From the NCBI GenBank assembly GCA_963763485.1, contig CAVXOW010000003.1:310001-374000 (forward strand): a stretch of DNA of 64,000 nt, given 5' to 3'. The notes under the pieces are model-generated. The model did no database searches and was not told where the DNA came from. It saw only the letters and a list, made by a program, of their open reading frames with translations. How positions within the stretch are numbered: position 1 is the first letter of the stretch; each line of letters begins with the position of its first letter. Below are positions 8,499 through 17,676 of the stretch, piece after piece. The position numbers and the translations under genes were made by a program. Origin of the DNA: CAWCKS01 sp963763485. GTDB taxonomy: Bacteria > Pseudomonadota > Alphaproteobacteria > Rhizobiales > Xanthobacteraceae.

Positions 8499-9629
8499 TT
8501 ACTGTTCGGCAAAGGCGTCGCTATAAGCCGTCAGGATGCCCTCGACCATCGCGGTTTGCGAGAAGTGCGCCTGCACGCGTTCGCGAAGCGCCTTGGCGCG
8601 ATCACGCATTCCAACCGGGTCGTCAATCGCGGCGGCGATCGCATCCGCCAGCGCCGGCACATTGTCCGGCGCAACCAGGTTCGGATGATCGGGGCCGAAG
8701 ATCTCAGGGATGCCGCCGACCTTGGCCGCCAGTATCGGAATGCCCGCCGCAGCCGCTTCGATGACGACGTAGGGCATGGAGTCGCCGCGCGACGGCACGA
8801 CCAGAAGCCGTCCCTTCGAGAAGCCGGTACGGGCCGGCACGTGGCCGAGGAAGCGGACGGCGCTGCCAAGACCGAGCCGCTCGCACCGCGCCTTCAAGGC
8901 GGCCATTTCCTCGCCATCGCCGCCAAGCGTCAGTGTCACCGGCCGGCCACCGGCGCGCAGGCGCGCGATCGCGTCGATCAGGATATCGGCGCCCTTGATG
9001 TGACGGAACTCGCCGACATAGGTGACGTCGGTTGCGTCCTCGGCCGGGACGAGAGGCTCGAACTCCGTCGGCGTTACGCCATTGAACACGCACCGCACCA
9101 GCCCTTTCGGAATTCCGACCGTGCGCTGATAGGTGTTTCGTGCAAACGCGCTCTCGAACAGAAACAGCTCGGTGCGGTTCATCAGCGCCCGCTCGAGACG
9201 GCCGTAGAACTGACCTTTTCGCGTGGTGAGTGGATAGTGCAGTGAGCCGCCGTGTGGCGTGTAGACGCGGATTTTACCGAGGGTTTGACGGCGCGCGCGC
9301 ATGAAAACGCCCGCTTTTGCGCCGTGGCCATGCAGCACGTCCGGGCTCAGCTTGTGGATCAGGGCGGACAGTTTCGCGTACGACATCAGGTCGAGTGGAT
9401 GCGGCTCGCGACGGATGGCGATGCGGTGGACGCCGAGTGCAAGGCGCGGAGCGATGTCCGACAATGCGGCGTCGGCGCGCGGACCGCCGGTCAGGCTGTC
9501 GGCGATGATACCGACGGCATGACCACGCTCCGCCTGGCCGTTGGCGAGATCGAGGATGTGGCGAATGATTCCGCCCACAGGGGCGCGCACGGCGTGCAGG
9601 ATGCGCAGCGTCTTGGCCCGAGAGGTCAT
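8499..9629 (-). CDS. Family 4 glycosyltransferase
   Basis: The 376-residue product has the GT-B fold layout of family 4. The N-terminal domain opens LRILHAVRAPVGGIIRHILDLA and contains DVLHGHGAKAGVFMR. The C-terminal domain has TYVGEFRHIKGADILIDAI and TLGGDGEEMAAL. The SRGDSMPYVVIEAAAAGIPILA segment is the usual E-x7-E-like nucleotide-sugar site. It probably transfers a sugar to the growing lipid-linked repeat at the cytoplasmic face. ATG at 9629 opens the classic beta strand directly. It is divergent from the Wzz-like gene and shares a 233-base upstream region with it. Confidence 0.9.
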   Translation of the reverse strand: MTSRAKTLRILHAVRAPVGGIIRHILDLANGQAERGHAVGIIADSLTGGPRADAALSDIAPRLALGVHRIAIRREPHPLDLMSYAKLSALIHKLSPDVLHGHGAKAGVFMRARRQTLGKIRVYTPHGGSLHYPLTTRKGQFYGRLERALMNRTELFLFESAFARNTYQRTVGIPKGLVRCVFNGVTPTEFEPLVPAEDATDVTYVGEFRHIKGADILIDAIARLRAGGRPVTLTLGGDGEEMAALKARCERLGLGSAVRFLGHVPARTGFSKGRLLVVPSRGDSMPYVVIEAAAAGIPILAAKVGGIPEIFGPDHPNLVAPDNVPALADAIAAAIDDPVGMRDRAKALRERVQAHFSQTAMVEGILTAYSDAFAEQ

Positions 9630-9862
9630 GGTCTTAAGAGCACCAGCGGATGCGCGGGATTGGAGCGAAGTCCAGAATACCGCCGCCCAGTTAAGAGATT
9701 GCAGGTTTAATCAAACAATAGCGGATCGGTTGCCGCCGGGGATTGGCGACAATCCCGGACCGGACCAGCCACGGTCGTGAGGGCCAATTAACGCGCCAGC
9801 AACCTTAATGAGTTGTAATCGCCGCGGGAAACGGAGTGCCTGTTGCGTTTGTGGAGTGACAC

Positions 9863-12022
9863 ATGCGTCTGAAATTTTGGCAAAGTCAGCCTCAGCCGGC
9901 CAAGCCTGCACAGAGCCGCGTCGTCGCGTCCGAGCCGCAATCGGCAGCCGGAGACCTCGATCTTCGCGCGATCTGGCAGGCGCTCGTCAGGCGGAAGGCG
10001 TGGATATTGATCCCCACGGTCATCGCTGCAGCGCTGTCGTTCGCTACCGTCAACGTCATTTCGCCGCGCTACAAGTCGGAAGCGAAGATCCTGGTGGAAG
10101 GGCGTGAGAACGTCTTCCTGAAGCCGACTGCCGATCGGGTAGAGGAGCGCTCGGCGCCTGACGCGGAAGCGGTCACGAGCCAGGTGCAGCTCGTGCTGTC
10201 GCGCGATCTCGCGCGCGAGATCATCAGGAAGAACAAGCTCGCGGAGCGTCCCGAGTTCGATCCGATGCTGCAGGGCATCTCGCCGCTGAAAGCATTGCTG
10301 GCAATGGTCGGCATCGTCCGCGATCCGCTCAAGATGACTGCCGAAGAACGTGTTCTCGATGAGTATTATGACCGGCTTGCGGTCTATGCCGTCGACAAGT
10401 CGCGGGTGATCGTCGTCGAATTCCAGTCGCGTGATCCCGACCTCGCCGCGCAGGTCGCCAATTCGATTGCCGAAGGGTACCTCGTGCTGGAGCAGGGAGC
10501 CAAGCAGGATCAGGCGCGCTCCGCCGGCCAGTGGCTGTCGGGCGAGATCGACAGCCTGCGCAAGAAGGTCGCGGACGCCGAGTCGCGCGTCGAGGATTTC
10601 CGCTCCAAGGCGAGCCTGTTCGTCGGCACCAACAACACCACGCTGTCCAACCAGCAGATGGGTGAGATCAACACCCAGCTGAACAACGCCCGGGCGCAGA
10701 AGTCGGACGCCGAGTCGAAGGCGCACCTGATCCGCGAAATGCTGCAATCCGGTGCCGGCGTCGAGGTTTCCGACGTTCTGAATACAGAGCTGCTCCGACG
10801 CCTCAACGAGCAGCGCGTGACCTTGCGCGCGCAGCTCGCCGAGCAATCGTCGACGCTGCTTGACGGCCATCCGCGCATCAAGGAGCTCAAGGCCCAGATC
10901 AACGATCTCGACCGGCAGATCCGCGACGAGGCGGCGAAGACGGCGCGCTCGTTCGAGAACGATGCGAAGATCGCCGGTGCTCGTGTCGCCAGCATGACTG
11001 CCGGCCTCGACCAGCTCAAGAAACAGGCCGGCACCACCAACGAGCAGGACGTGCAGCTCCGCGCGCTCGAGCGCGAGGCCAAGGCGCAGCGCGATCTGCT
11101 TGAATCCTACCTCGCGAAATATCGCGAAGCGACGACGCGCGAAAACATCGAGGCGGTTCCGGCGGGCGCGCGCATCATCTCGCGCGGCGTCGTTACCAAC
11201 ACGCCAGCCTATCCGAAGAAGGTGCCGATCGTCCTGATTGCGACGCTGGCAACGTTCATGCTGTCGACCGGCCTCGTCGTCACCGGCGAACTCCTGAGGA
11301 TGACCGCGCCGAAGCTCATGAACCCGGCCGAAAGCCCGTCAGAGCCGATCAGGCGTGACCGGGCGCCGGGCCTGCGGGTGCGCGAGCCTCGTGCCGAGCC
11401 CGCCATTGCCGCCAGCGCCGACGCCGAGCTCGAGCGGCTGGCCGAGCATTTCATCGCCGCTGGCGATCGGGCGCGCAAGATCACCGTGATCGGCGCCGAA
11501 ACCGCGGCGGGCACGTCGCTGACTGCGCTCGCGCTGGCGCGTCTGATGTCGCGAAGGGCCAATGTCGTGCTGGTCGACCTGTCGCTCGAGCCGGGTGCGC
11601 TGTCGGCGGCAACGGTGGATCCATCGGCGCCCGGGGTTTCCGACCTGGTCAGCGGTGGGGCGACCTTCGGCCAGATCATCTCGCGGGACAGGATGTCTCG
11701 GGTCCAGATCGTCGGCGCGGGCCAGGTGAAGCCGGAATCGGCGATGCTGAAATCGCCGCGCCTTGCGCTTGCGATCGACGCGCTGACCCAGGTCTATGAC
11801 CACGTCATCCTCGATGCCGGCTCGATCGACGACCTGCCCGAGGAGCTTGCGGCAAGCAACGCCCAGGCCGTGCTGGTGACGCGTTCGATGTTCGACAGTG
11901 CGACCCGTGCGGCCGTGGAGAGCGAGTTGATCAAGGCCGGCTTTCGGTCGGTCGCCGTGCTCGACACCGCAAACGACAATGTCAGGCCCGATGCCGACGG
12001 TAACGGCAGGGCAGTTGCCTAG
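9863..12022 (+). CDS. Wzz/GNVR chain-length protein fused to a degenerate BY-kinase domain
   Basis: The 719-residue product starts with a Wzz domain. Its first membrane helix lies near residues 48-68, followed by SPRYKSEAKILVEG. A long periplasmic coiled coil (about residues 190-430) contains the GNVR-type LEREAKAQRDLLESYL. A second helix lies near residues 450-475. The C-terminal 200 residues resemble the cytoplasmic CpsD/ExoP tyrosine-kinase domain (ITVIGAETAAGTSLTALAL, VVLVDLSLEPG). The Walker A lysine is absent (AAGTS instead of GKS/T), Walker A' lacks the usual DxD, and no Tyr cluster ends the protein. It should control polysaccharide chain length and export. Kinase activity is doubtful. 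Confidence 0.88.
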   Translation: MRLKFWQSQPQPAKPAQSRVVASEPQSAAGDLDLRAIWQALVRRKAWILIPTVIAAALSFATVNVISPRYKSEAKILVEGRENVFLKPTADRVEERSAPDAEAVTSQVQLVLSRDLAREIIRKNKLAERPEFDPMLQGISPLKALLAMVGIVRDPLKMTAEERVLDEYYDRLAVYAVDKSRVIVVEFQSRDPDLAAQVANSIAEGYLVLEQGAKQDQARSAGQWLSGEIDSLRKKVADAESRVEDFRSKASLFVGTNNTTLSNQQMGEINTQLNNARAQKSDAESKAHLIREMLQSGAGVEVSDVLNTELLRRLNEQRVTLRAQLAEQSSTLLDGHPRIKELKAQINDLDRQIRDEAAKTARSFENDAKIAGARVASMTAGLDQLKKQAGTTNEQDVQLRALEREAKAQRDLLESYLAKYREATTRENIEAVPAGARIISRGVVTNTPAYPKKVPIVLIATLATFMLSTGLVVTGELLRMTAPKLMNPAESPSEPIRRDRAPGLRVREPRAEPAIAASADAELERLAEHFIAAGDRARKITVIGAETAAGTSLTALALARLMSRRANVVLVDLSLEPGALSAATVDPSAPGVSDLVSGGATFGQIISRDRMSRVQIVGAGQVKPESAMLKSPRLALAIDALTQVYDHVILDAGSIDDLPEELAASNAQAVLVTRSMFDSATRAAVESELIKAGFRSVAVLDTANDNVRPDADGNGRAVA

Positions 12023-12047
12023 ACATCGCTTGAAGGGCGCGCCGCGG

Positions 12048-13241
12048 TCACTCCCGGCTCAACATCCGTCGCAGCGATAGCGCGACCCGGGTCAACAGAT
12101 GCGAGCGCTTCACGAAGCGCTTGCAGTGTGCTTCCAGCGAGAGCCACAGCGCGAGCACGCGGCCGCGAGAATTGAGCGCGATGAAGTTGTCGAGGACCGG
12201 CTCGCTCTGCTTGCAGAACAACAGCTTGTAGTCGTCGGCGCCGATGCCGAGGTCGAGCGAGGTGAAGCCGCGGCTCGCGTAGTGATCGATGATGTTGCGG
12301 ATCAGCACCAGCCCGGGAGAGTAGCGCGCATTGGCCGACAGGGTGTAGGTGTTGAACATCATCGAAAAGCGCTCACGATCGGCGACGCCGGCGAACACCG
12401 AAATGACTTCGTCATCGCACTCGAGCGCATGGATCTCGAGTCCCGGACGATTGGCCAGGCTGATCTCCGCGACCTCGCGCAGGAACTGTTCATTGCCTGG
12501 TTCGGCAAAGACGTTCGGCAGGCCTTGCTGGGTGAGGCGGAGCGGCTTCACCGCGAAGAAAGCATCAAGCAACCGCTTGGCGTCGTCGGCGGTCCGCGCC
12601 ACCGTGTAGCGGAATCCGGAGTTGGCGCTGAGCTTGCGTTCCTTGTGGTTCAGCCGCCGCCGAAACGAGTTGCTGATGCGCTTCGAAGGACCGGCGCGAG
12701 GATCAATCACCAGCAGCGGACAGTCGTTGACCGACGGTTGCCCGCCGAGCAGGGCAAGCGGGTTTTGCAGGCCGTTCCAGTATTGTGGCTGCCGCATCAA
12801 GGCGAGCGCGTCGATCGCGGGATCGGCCGCAGCGACCATCCGTACCAGGGCCTGCATCGTCTCGGCGGTTGCGTGATCGGCAAAATCACCGCGCCAGATC
12901 GGCATGTTGAAGGTAACGTGCTTGCCGCCGGGAAAGCACGCGACCGATAGGCCGAACGCCCGTTCGATCACCAGCGGCAACAAGGCGAGGGGAACTCCCG
13001 CATCATCATAGGCGACGACGATGCGTGGCTTCAGACCGAGATGATCGCCGACGTGACGCTGCCAGGTGGAGAGGAAATCGTAGCGCTGATAGGGCGTGGC
13101 GATGCGATCGCCATCGAAACCGCGCCATACCGCTTCAGCAGACTGAAATGTGTCGAATATCTCAATGCGTGCGATACGCGCTGCGCGCGATACCGGAGCG
13201 ACCCGCTCAATTCTGCTATCGATGGCGGCGGCCGTTGCCAT
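12048..13241 (-). CDS. GNAT/FemAB-like acetyltransferase (BioF2-like domain)
   Basis: The 397-residue product matches the layout of Acetyltransf_6 proteins found in exopolysaccharide loci. An N-terminal domain contains TPYQRYDFLSTWQRHVG. A central segment reads SFRRRLNHKERKLSA. The C-terminal GNAT-like core has EIHALECDDEVISVFAGV, NTYTLSANARYSPGLVLI and FTSLDLGIGADDYK. Relatives are linked to EPS or cellulose biosynthesis and may acylate sugars or transfer amino acids. ATG at 13241 (MATAAAIDSR) is preferred; the open frame upstream is not protein-like. It is convergent with the Wzz-like gene. Its substrate is unknown. Confidence 0.82.
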   Translation of the reverse strand: MATAAAIDSRIERVAPVSRAARIARIEIFDTFQSAEAVWRGFDGDRIATPYQRYDFLSTWQRHVGDHLGLKPRIVVAYDDAGVPLALLPLVIERAFGLSVACFPGGKHVTFNMPIWRGDFADHATAETMQALVRMVAAADPAIDALALMRQPQYWNGLQNPLALLGGQPSVNDCPLLVIDPRAGPSKRISNSFRRRLNHKERKLSANSGFRYTVARTADDAKRLLDAFFAVKPLRLTQQGLPNVFAEPGNEQFLREVAEISLANRPGLEIHALECDDEVISVFAGVADRERFSMMFNTYTLSANARYSPGLVLIRNIIDHYASRGFTSLDLGIGADDYKLLFCKQSEPVLDNFIALNSRGRVLALWLSLEAHCKRFVKRSHLLTRVALSLRRMLSRE

Positions 13242-13398
13242 TGCCTGATTTGTCCGGATTTTACTGGACTTTGCCTGTCCTAGCCGACGTTGGCAAACAA
13301 TTGTCAACAAAGAGTAATGATAGTTAAACAGGGCATGCCGCAGCCGCTGGCAGCATGGCTTTCCGGGACGAACGGGTCAGTTTGTCACAAAGATCGTA

Positions 13399-14499
13399 AT
13401 GCATTCGGGACGGGGGCGATCATCTTGGGGCGGCTGGCGGGGCCAAGTGAAAAAATCTGGCTTGAGTTCCTTTATTTCACCGGTTGCGCGCGGTTTGCCG
13501 AGTGGTGGCGGGCCGGCGAGGGCGTCATCCTCAAGTTCGAGCGCGTCCGGCCGCCGCGATCCGGCCTCGTTCCAGCCGCTAAAGTCGCGCGAGATCGCGC
13601 CGGAGCGGTTCGAGCGGATGCTCGAGCGCCTGCGGCGCTGGAACTATGACGTCATTCCGATTGGTGAGCTCGCCGATCGCCTGCATCGCCCCGGCGCGCG
13701 GCCGCGACGTTTCGTCTGTCTCACCTTCGATATCGGCTATCGCGATTTTCTTGAGCATGCCTGGCCGATCCTGAAGCGGCAGAACGCGCCGGCGACGCTC
13801 TACGTGCCGGCCAATTTTGCTGATCAAATCGGCGAATTGTGGTGGCTCGCGCTCGAAGAGATCGTTGCGGGTACCGATCGCATCGGCCTCTTCATTGCCG
13901 GTCGGGAACTTCGCATCGAATGCCGGAGCGCCGCGGACAAGAACGAAGCGTTCGCGTTTTTGTTCGAGACGCTCAGCGCGATGACACCGTCGGAATGCTC
14001 AGGCGCGATCCGCGACCTCTGCGCCCGCTACGGCGTCGACCTGCAGGCGATCTCGGCGCACGCGGTGATGACCTGGCCTGACATCGCAAGGCTCGCCGCC
14101 GACCCGTTATTGACGATCGGCAGCGCGAGCCTGACCTATCCCGTGCTGTCGCGCCTTGACCTGCAGCAATCCGAGCGCGAACTGCGGATGGGTCGCGCGG
14201 TCGCAGAGGGGGCCATCGGGCGGCCCCTGCCGCATCTCGCCTATCCGCACGGCACGAGCGACGCGTTTGGCCGGCGCGAGATGACGCTGGCATCCGAGCT
14301 TGGATTTGCCAGTGCGGTGACTGCGGAACCGGGCGTCATCAAGCAAGGTGACGTCGAGATGATGGCGCTGCCGCGCATCGCCTGGGACGGCCGGCGAACA
14401 TCGCTGCGCGCGTGGCGCGCGCTGCTGACGGGCTTGACGCTCAAAAGGCGGCCCGGCGAACCTACTGCGCCGCCGGAGGAGGACCCGTCATCCACTTGA
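13399..14499 (+). CDS. Polysaccharide deacetylase-like protein with altered NodB motif; 5' frameshift
   Basis: The conserved part runs from REIAPERFERMLERLRRWNYDV to the stop at 14499. NodB-fold elements visible are FVCLTFDIGYRDF (motif 1), PATLYVPANF, GELWWLALE and HLAYPHGT. Motif 1 is normally TFDDG; the second, metal-binding Asp is Ile here. The authentic N-terminus seems to lie in a neighbouring frame from about 13438 (IWLEFLYFTGCARF, GEGVILKFERVRPP) that joins near 13565, so one base is probably wrong there. The start coordinate is therefore provisional. It belongs to the exopolysaccharide locus by position and may deacetylate the polymer, if active. Its 3' end overlaps the convergent DUF2842 gene. 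Confidence 0.72.
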   Translation: MHSGRGRSSWGGWRGQVKKSGLSSFISPVARGLPSGGGPARASSSSSSASGRRDPASFQPLKSREIAPERFERMLERLRRWNYDVIPIGELADRLHRPGARPRRFVCLTFDIGYRDFLEHAWPILKRQNAPATLYVPANFADQIGELWWLALEEIVAGTDRIGLFIAGRELRIECRSAADKNEAFAFLFETLSAMTPSECSGAIRDLCARYGVDLQAISAHAVMTWPDIARLAADPLLTIGSASLTYPVLSRLDLQQSERELRMGRAVAEGAIGRPLPHLAYPHGTSDAFGRREMTLASELGFASAVTAEPGVIKQGDVEMMALPRIAWDGRRTSLRAWRALLTGLTLKRRPGEPTAPPEEDPSST

Positions 14500-14677
14500 C
14501 GAGCGGCATCGCCGGCAGCACCCAGCCGAGGCCGGCGACCACGTAATAGGCGGCCTGCAGCCAGCCCGAATTGGCGATCACGGGCACCTGCGCGATCACC
14601 ATCGCGGTCAGCGACCACACCGTCGCCAGCAGCAACAACAGGATAGTTCCGATCAGCTTTCGGGTGCGAACGCGCAT
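14462..14677 (-). CDS. DUF2842 family small membrane protein
   Basis: The 71-residue product has a short basic start (MRVRTRKL) and two hydrophobic helices (about residues 8-28 and 38-60: AAYYVVAGLGWVLPAMPLV), ending in a Pro/Ala tail. This matches DUF2842, a small two-helix family of Alphaproteobacteria with unknown role, often encoded beside heme A synthase as here. ATG at 14677 gives the usual family start. The 3' end overlaps the convergent deacetylase-like gene by 38 bases. Confidence 0.75.
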   Translation of the reverse strand: MRVRTRKLIGTILLLLLATVWSLTAMVIAQVPVIANSGWLQAAYYVVAGLGWVLPAMPLVKWMTGPPPAAQ

Positions 14678-14759
14678 GTCCAGGCCGTGGTGTCCGCGCG
14701 CCTTGCGCGGCTGAGGCGAGCGACTATAAGGGCGGCCGGGCGCCGTCAAGGCGGGACAG

Positions 14760-15875
14760 GTGACTGTGACATCTGCGCAAGACAGCAAGGCCATGACACA
14801 GCTGCGCCATGTGCGCGGCTGGCTTGCCATCGTTGCAATCATGATCGCCGCGATGGTTTTGGTCGGCGGCGCGACGCGCTTGACCGAATCCGGCCTGTCG
14901 ATCGTCGAATGGAAGCCGGTGACCGGCGCGCTGCCGCCGCTCAGCGCGCAGGCGTGGACCGACGCCTTCGAGGCCTACAAGGCGATCCCGCAGTATCAGC
15001 AGATCAACAGGGGCATGAGCCTTGCCGAGTTCAAGACCATCTTCTGGTGGGAATGGAGCCACCGGCTGCTCGGCCGCACCATCGGCGCGGTATTCCTGCT
15101 GCCGTTCCTGTATTTCCTCTGGAGGGGCGGGTTGGGCAGCGAACTGAAGCGCAGGCTGTGGCTGATCTTCGGCCTCGGCGCACTGCAGGGCGCGGTCGGC
15201 TGGTGGATGGTGGCCTCAGGCTTGAGCGAGCGCACCGAAGTCTCGCAATATCGGCTCGCGGTTCATTTGATCCTCGCGGTTGCGATTCTGTGCGCGGTGG
15301 TATGGACGCGGCAGCGCCTGCGAGCGCACCCGCAAATCTCCGAACCGCCACGCCATCGCATCGCAGCCTCGTTGCTGCTCGCACTGACCATCCTGCAAAT
15401 GTATTTCGGCGCGCTGGTCGCCGGCCTTCGGGCGGGCAAAATCTACAACACCTGGCCGCTGATCGACGGCACGTTCATTCCGTCAAGCGACCGGCTGTTC
15501 TTCGATCAGCCGTGGTGGCGCAACCTGTTTGAGAACCTGCTCACGGTGCAGTTCGAGCACCGCATGACGGCCTATGCGCTGTTTGCGCTGGCGCTGTGGC
15601 ACCTCATCGACGCCGCGCGCAGTGGCGCGCCATCAGTGATCGTGCGCGGCGCGGTCTGGTTTGCCGCCGCGGTCACCGTGCAGGCGACGCTCGGCATTCT
15701 CACGCTCGTCAACCAGGCGCCGCTTGATCTCGCGCTGACCCACCAGGCCATGGCGCTGGTCGTGGTCGCGCTGGCGGTGGCGCAGTGCGAGCGGCTGACG
15801 CCACCGGCCCGTGAGCGTCACGCTGACGCTGCGATCAGCTTCGCGGGCGCGAAAGCTCAGCCGCCGAGCGCCTGA
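14760..15875 (+). CDS. ctaA: Heme A synthase (COX15/CtaA)
   Basis: The 371-residue product is an eight-helix membrane enzyme that oxidises the C8 methyl of heme O to the formyl group of heme A for aa3-type cytochrome oxidase. Visible signatures are VGGATRLTESGLSIVEWKP, the first His motif EWSHRLLGR (about residue 99), FEHRMTAY (about 264) and the final NQAPLDLALTHQAMAL (about 320). Length and order match type II (alphaproteobacterial and mitochondrial) Cox15. The GTG at 14760 is taken as start; the ATG at 14793 is an alternative 11 codons inside. The 3' end overlaps the convergent sulfhydrylase gene by 19 bases. Confidence 0.93.
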   Translation: MTVTSAQDSKAMTQLRHVRGWLAIVAIMIAAMVLVGGATRLTESGLSIVEWKPVTGALPPLSAQAWTDAFEAYKAIPQYQQINRGMSLAEFKTIFWWEWSHRLLGRTIGAVFLLPFLYFLWRGGLGSELKRRLWLIFGLGALQGAVGWWMVASGLSERTEVSQYRLAVHLILAVAILCAVVWTRQRLRAHPQISEPPRHRIAASLLLALTILQMYFGALVAGLRAGKIYNTWPLIDGTFIPSSDRLFFDQPWWRNLFENLLTVQFEHRMTAYALFALALWHLIDAARSGAPSVIVRGAVWFAAAVTVQATLGILTLVNQAPLDLALTHQAMALVVVALAVAQCERLTPPARERHADAAISFAGAKAQPPSA

Positions 15876-17140
15876 TCGAGATCGGCGATCAGGTCCTCCT
15901 TGTCCTCGATCCCGATCGACAGCCGCACCACGTCCGGCCCGGCGCCTGCCAGGACCTTTTGCGCGTCGTCGAGTTGGCTGTGCGTGGTTGAAGCGGGATG
16001 GATGATCAGCGAGCGCGTGTCGCCGACATTGGCGAGATGCGAGAACAGTTTTACGCCCGACACCAGTTTTAGCCCGGCGTCGTAGCCGCCCTTCAGGCCG
16101 AAGGTGAACACCGCGCCGGCGCCCTTCGGCGAATATTTGCGGGCGAGGTTGAAATAGCGGTCGCCGGGCAGCCCCGCATAGCGCACCCAGCTCACGGCCG
16201 GATGCGCCGCCAGCCACTCGGCCACGGCCTTGGCGTTGTCGCAGTGCTTCTGCATGCGCAGGCCCAGCGTCTCGACGCCGGTCAGGATCAGGAACGCGTT
16301 GAACGGCGACAGCGCCGGTCCGATGTCGCGCAGGCCGAGCACGCGGCAGGCGATCGCGAAGGCAAAATTACCGAACGTCTCATGCAGCTTGATGCCGTGA
16401 TATTCGGGGCGCGGCGCGCTCAGCATCGGAAAGCGGTCGTCCTTCGACCAGTCGAAGGTGCCGGCATCGACGATGATGCCGCCGATCGAGTTGCCGTGGC
16501 CGCCGAGGAATTTGGTCAGCGAGTGCACGACGACGTCGGCGCCGTGCTCGATCGGCTTGCACAGATAGGGCGAGGCGAGCGTGTTGTCGACGATCAGCGG
16601 CACGCGCGCCGTGCGCGCCACCTCCGCGATCGCCTCGATGTCGGTCACGGTGCCGCCGGGGTTGGCGATCAACTCGATGAAGATGGCCTTGGTGCGCGGT
16701 GTTACCGCGCTCGCGAAACTTGCGGGCTCGTCGCTATCGGCCCATACCACGTTCCAGCCAAAACTCTTGAAGGCGTGGTTGAACTGGTTGATCGAGCCGC
16801 CGTACAGCTTGCGTGCGGCGATGAACTCGTCGCCGGGGCTCAGCAGCGAATGAAAGGCGAGCACCTGCGCCGCGTGGCCCGAGGCCACCGCGAGCGCCGC
16901 AGTGCCGCCTTCGAGCGCGGCAACGCGCTCTTCGAGCACGGCATTCGTCGGATTGCCGATCCGCGTGTAAATGTTGCCGAATGCCTGCAAACCGAACAGC
17001 GACGCGGCATGGTCGGCGTCGTTGAACACGAACGATGTCGTCTGGTAGATCGGCGTCGCGCGCGCGCCGGTGGTCGGGTCGGGCTGCGCACCGGCGTGCA
17101 CGGCAAGCGTGGAAAATCCCGGGACTCGCTCGGCAGGCAT
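15857..17140 (-). CDS. metY: O-acetylhomoserine sulfhydrylase (Cys/Met metabolism PLP enzyme)
   Basis: The 427-residue product belongs to the Cys/Met metabolism PLP family. Visible motifs are STLAVHAGAQPDPTTGARA at the N-terminus, NIYTRIGNPTNAVLEERVA, ASGHAAQVLAFHSLL, VDNTLASPYL and the PLP lysine in HSLTKFLGGHGNSIGG (about residue 212). The RSLIIHPASTTHSQL segment lies near the C-terminus. The insertions and the length near 430 fit O-acetylhomoserine aminocarboxypropyltransferase (MetY) rather than the shorter MetZ/MetB enzymes. It makes homocysteine from O-acetylhomoserine and sulfide, or methionine from methanethiol. ATG at 17140 is the natural start. It is monocistronic and convergent with ctaA. 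Confidence 0.9.
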   Translation of the reverse strand: MPAERVPGFSTLAVHAGAQPDPTTGARATPIYQTTSFVFNDADHAASLFGLQAFGNIYTRIGNPTNAVLEERVAALEGGTAALAVASGHAAQVLAFHSLLSPGDEFIAARKLYGGSINQFNHAFKSFGWNVVWADSDEPASFASAVTPRTKAIFIELIANPGGTVTDIEAIAEVARTARVPLIVDNTLASPYLCKPIEHGADVVVHSLTKFLGGHGNSIGGIIVDAGTFDWSKDDRFPMLSAPRPEYHGIKLHETFGNFAFAIACRVLGLRDIGPALSPFNAFLILTGVETLGLRMQKHCDNAKAVAEWLAAHPAVSWVRYAGLPGDRYFNLARKYSPKGAGAVFTFGLKGGYDAGLKLVSGVKLFSHLANVGDTRSLIIHPASTTHSQLDDAQKVLAGAGPDVVRLSIGIEDKEDLIADLDQALGG

Positions 17141-17372
17141 GGTGGATCCTCAAAACAGCGTTGCGGTTGCGTGATGCTGATGAAACGGTTTGTCGGCGTC
17201 AAGGCGACGCCGTGCTCGGCGCGAGAATAGAAATGCGTGTTCTGTTCTCGATGCGCCGTTGAAACGATCTGGCGAAGCGGTGTGCGCGGCGAGGCATTCA
17301 TTCGGACGAAGTCGCGGCGGCTCCCCTCGCGGATGATATGCAAGGACTGGATTTTGCACGAGGACTGTACTA

Positions 17373-17386
17373 GTTTGTACACAAAC
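17373..17386. promoter_or_regulatory. Inverted repeat upstream of the toxin-antitoxin pair, likely operator
   Basis: GTTTGT-AC-ACAAAC is a perfect 6 bp inverted repeat with a 2-base spacer, 24 bases before the antitoxin ATG. Ribbon-helix-helix antitoxins bind such short palindromes to autoregulate, so this is probably the operator. Binding itself is inferred. Confidence 0.5.
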
Positions 17387-17409
17387 AAACACAGAAACCG
17401 GTCGATCCC

Positions 17410-17676
17410 ATGAAGTCGTCAACATTCACCGTGCGTGTCGAGAACGGCGTGAAAAAGCGGCTGGAACGTTTGGCCAAGAGTACTGGTCGAAGCCGCTCTT
17501 TTCTCGCGGCGGAGGCCATCAACGAATACCTCGAAATCAATGAATGGCAGGTGGCGGGCGTCAGGCGTGCTATCGCGTCGCTCGATCGCGGCGAAGGGAT
17601 TTCGCATGATTCCGTCAAGGATTGGGTCGCGTCCTGGGGCAGCGCGAACGAGAAACCGGCACCCAAGAGGTCATGA
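17410..17676 (+). CDS. CopG/ParD-type ribbon-helix-helix antitoxin
   Basis: The 88-residue product starts with an RHH fold: strand SSTFTVRVENGV, helix KKRLERLAKS, helix RSRSFLAAEAINEYLE. The C-terminal half (EWQVAGVRRAIASLDRGEGI, VKDWVASWG) is the typical toxin-wrapping segment of antitoxins paired with ParE. It neutralises the downstream toxin and represses its own promoter. The stop overlaps the toxin ATG (ATGA), so translation is coupled. A small inverted repeat lies just upstream. It sits between metY and a CoA-binding-protein gene, with no mobile-element genes close by. Confidence 0.88.
   Translation: MKSSTFTVRVENGVKKRLERLAKSTGRSRSFLAAEAINEYLEINEWQVAGVRRAIASLDRGEGISHDSVKDWVASWGSANEKPAPKRS

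Noticed and set aside
12099..12950. A 283-codon plus-strand frame
   Set aside because: It lies entirely opposite the FemAB-like gene, which has conserved motifs. No domain or ribosome-binding site supports it.
16202..17230. A 342-codon open frame opposite metY
   Set aside because: It runs antisense to a clearly coding PLP enzyme, its composition is His/Arg/Asp-rich and unlike real proteins, and GC-rich codon use creates such shadows.
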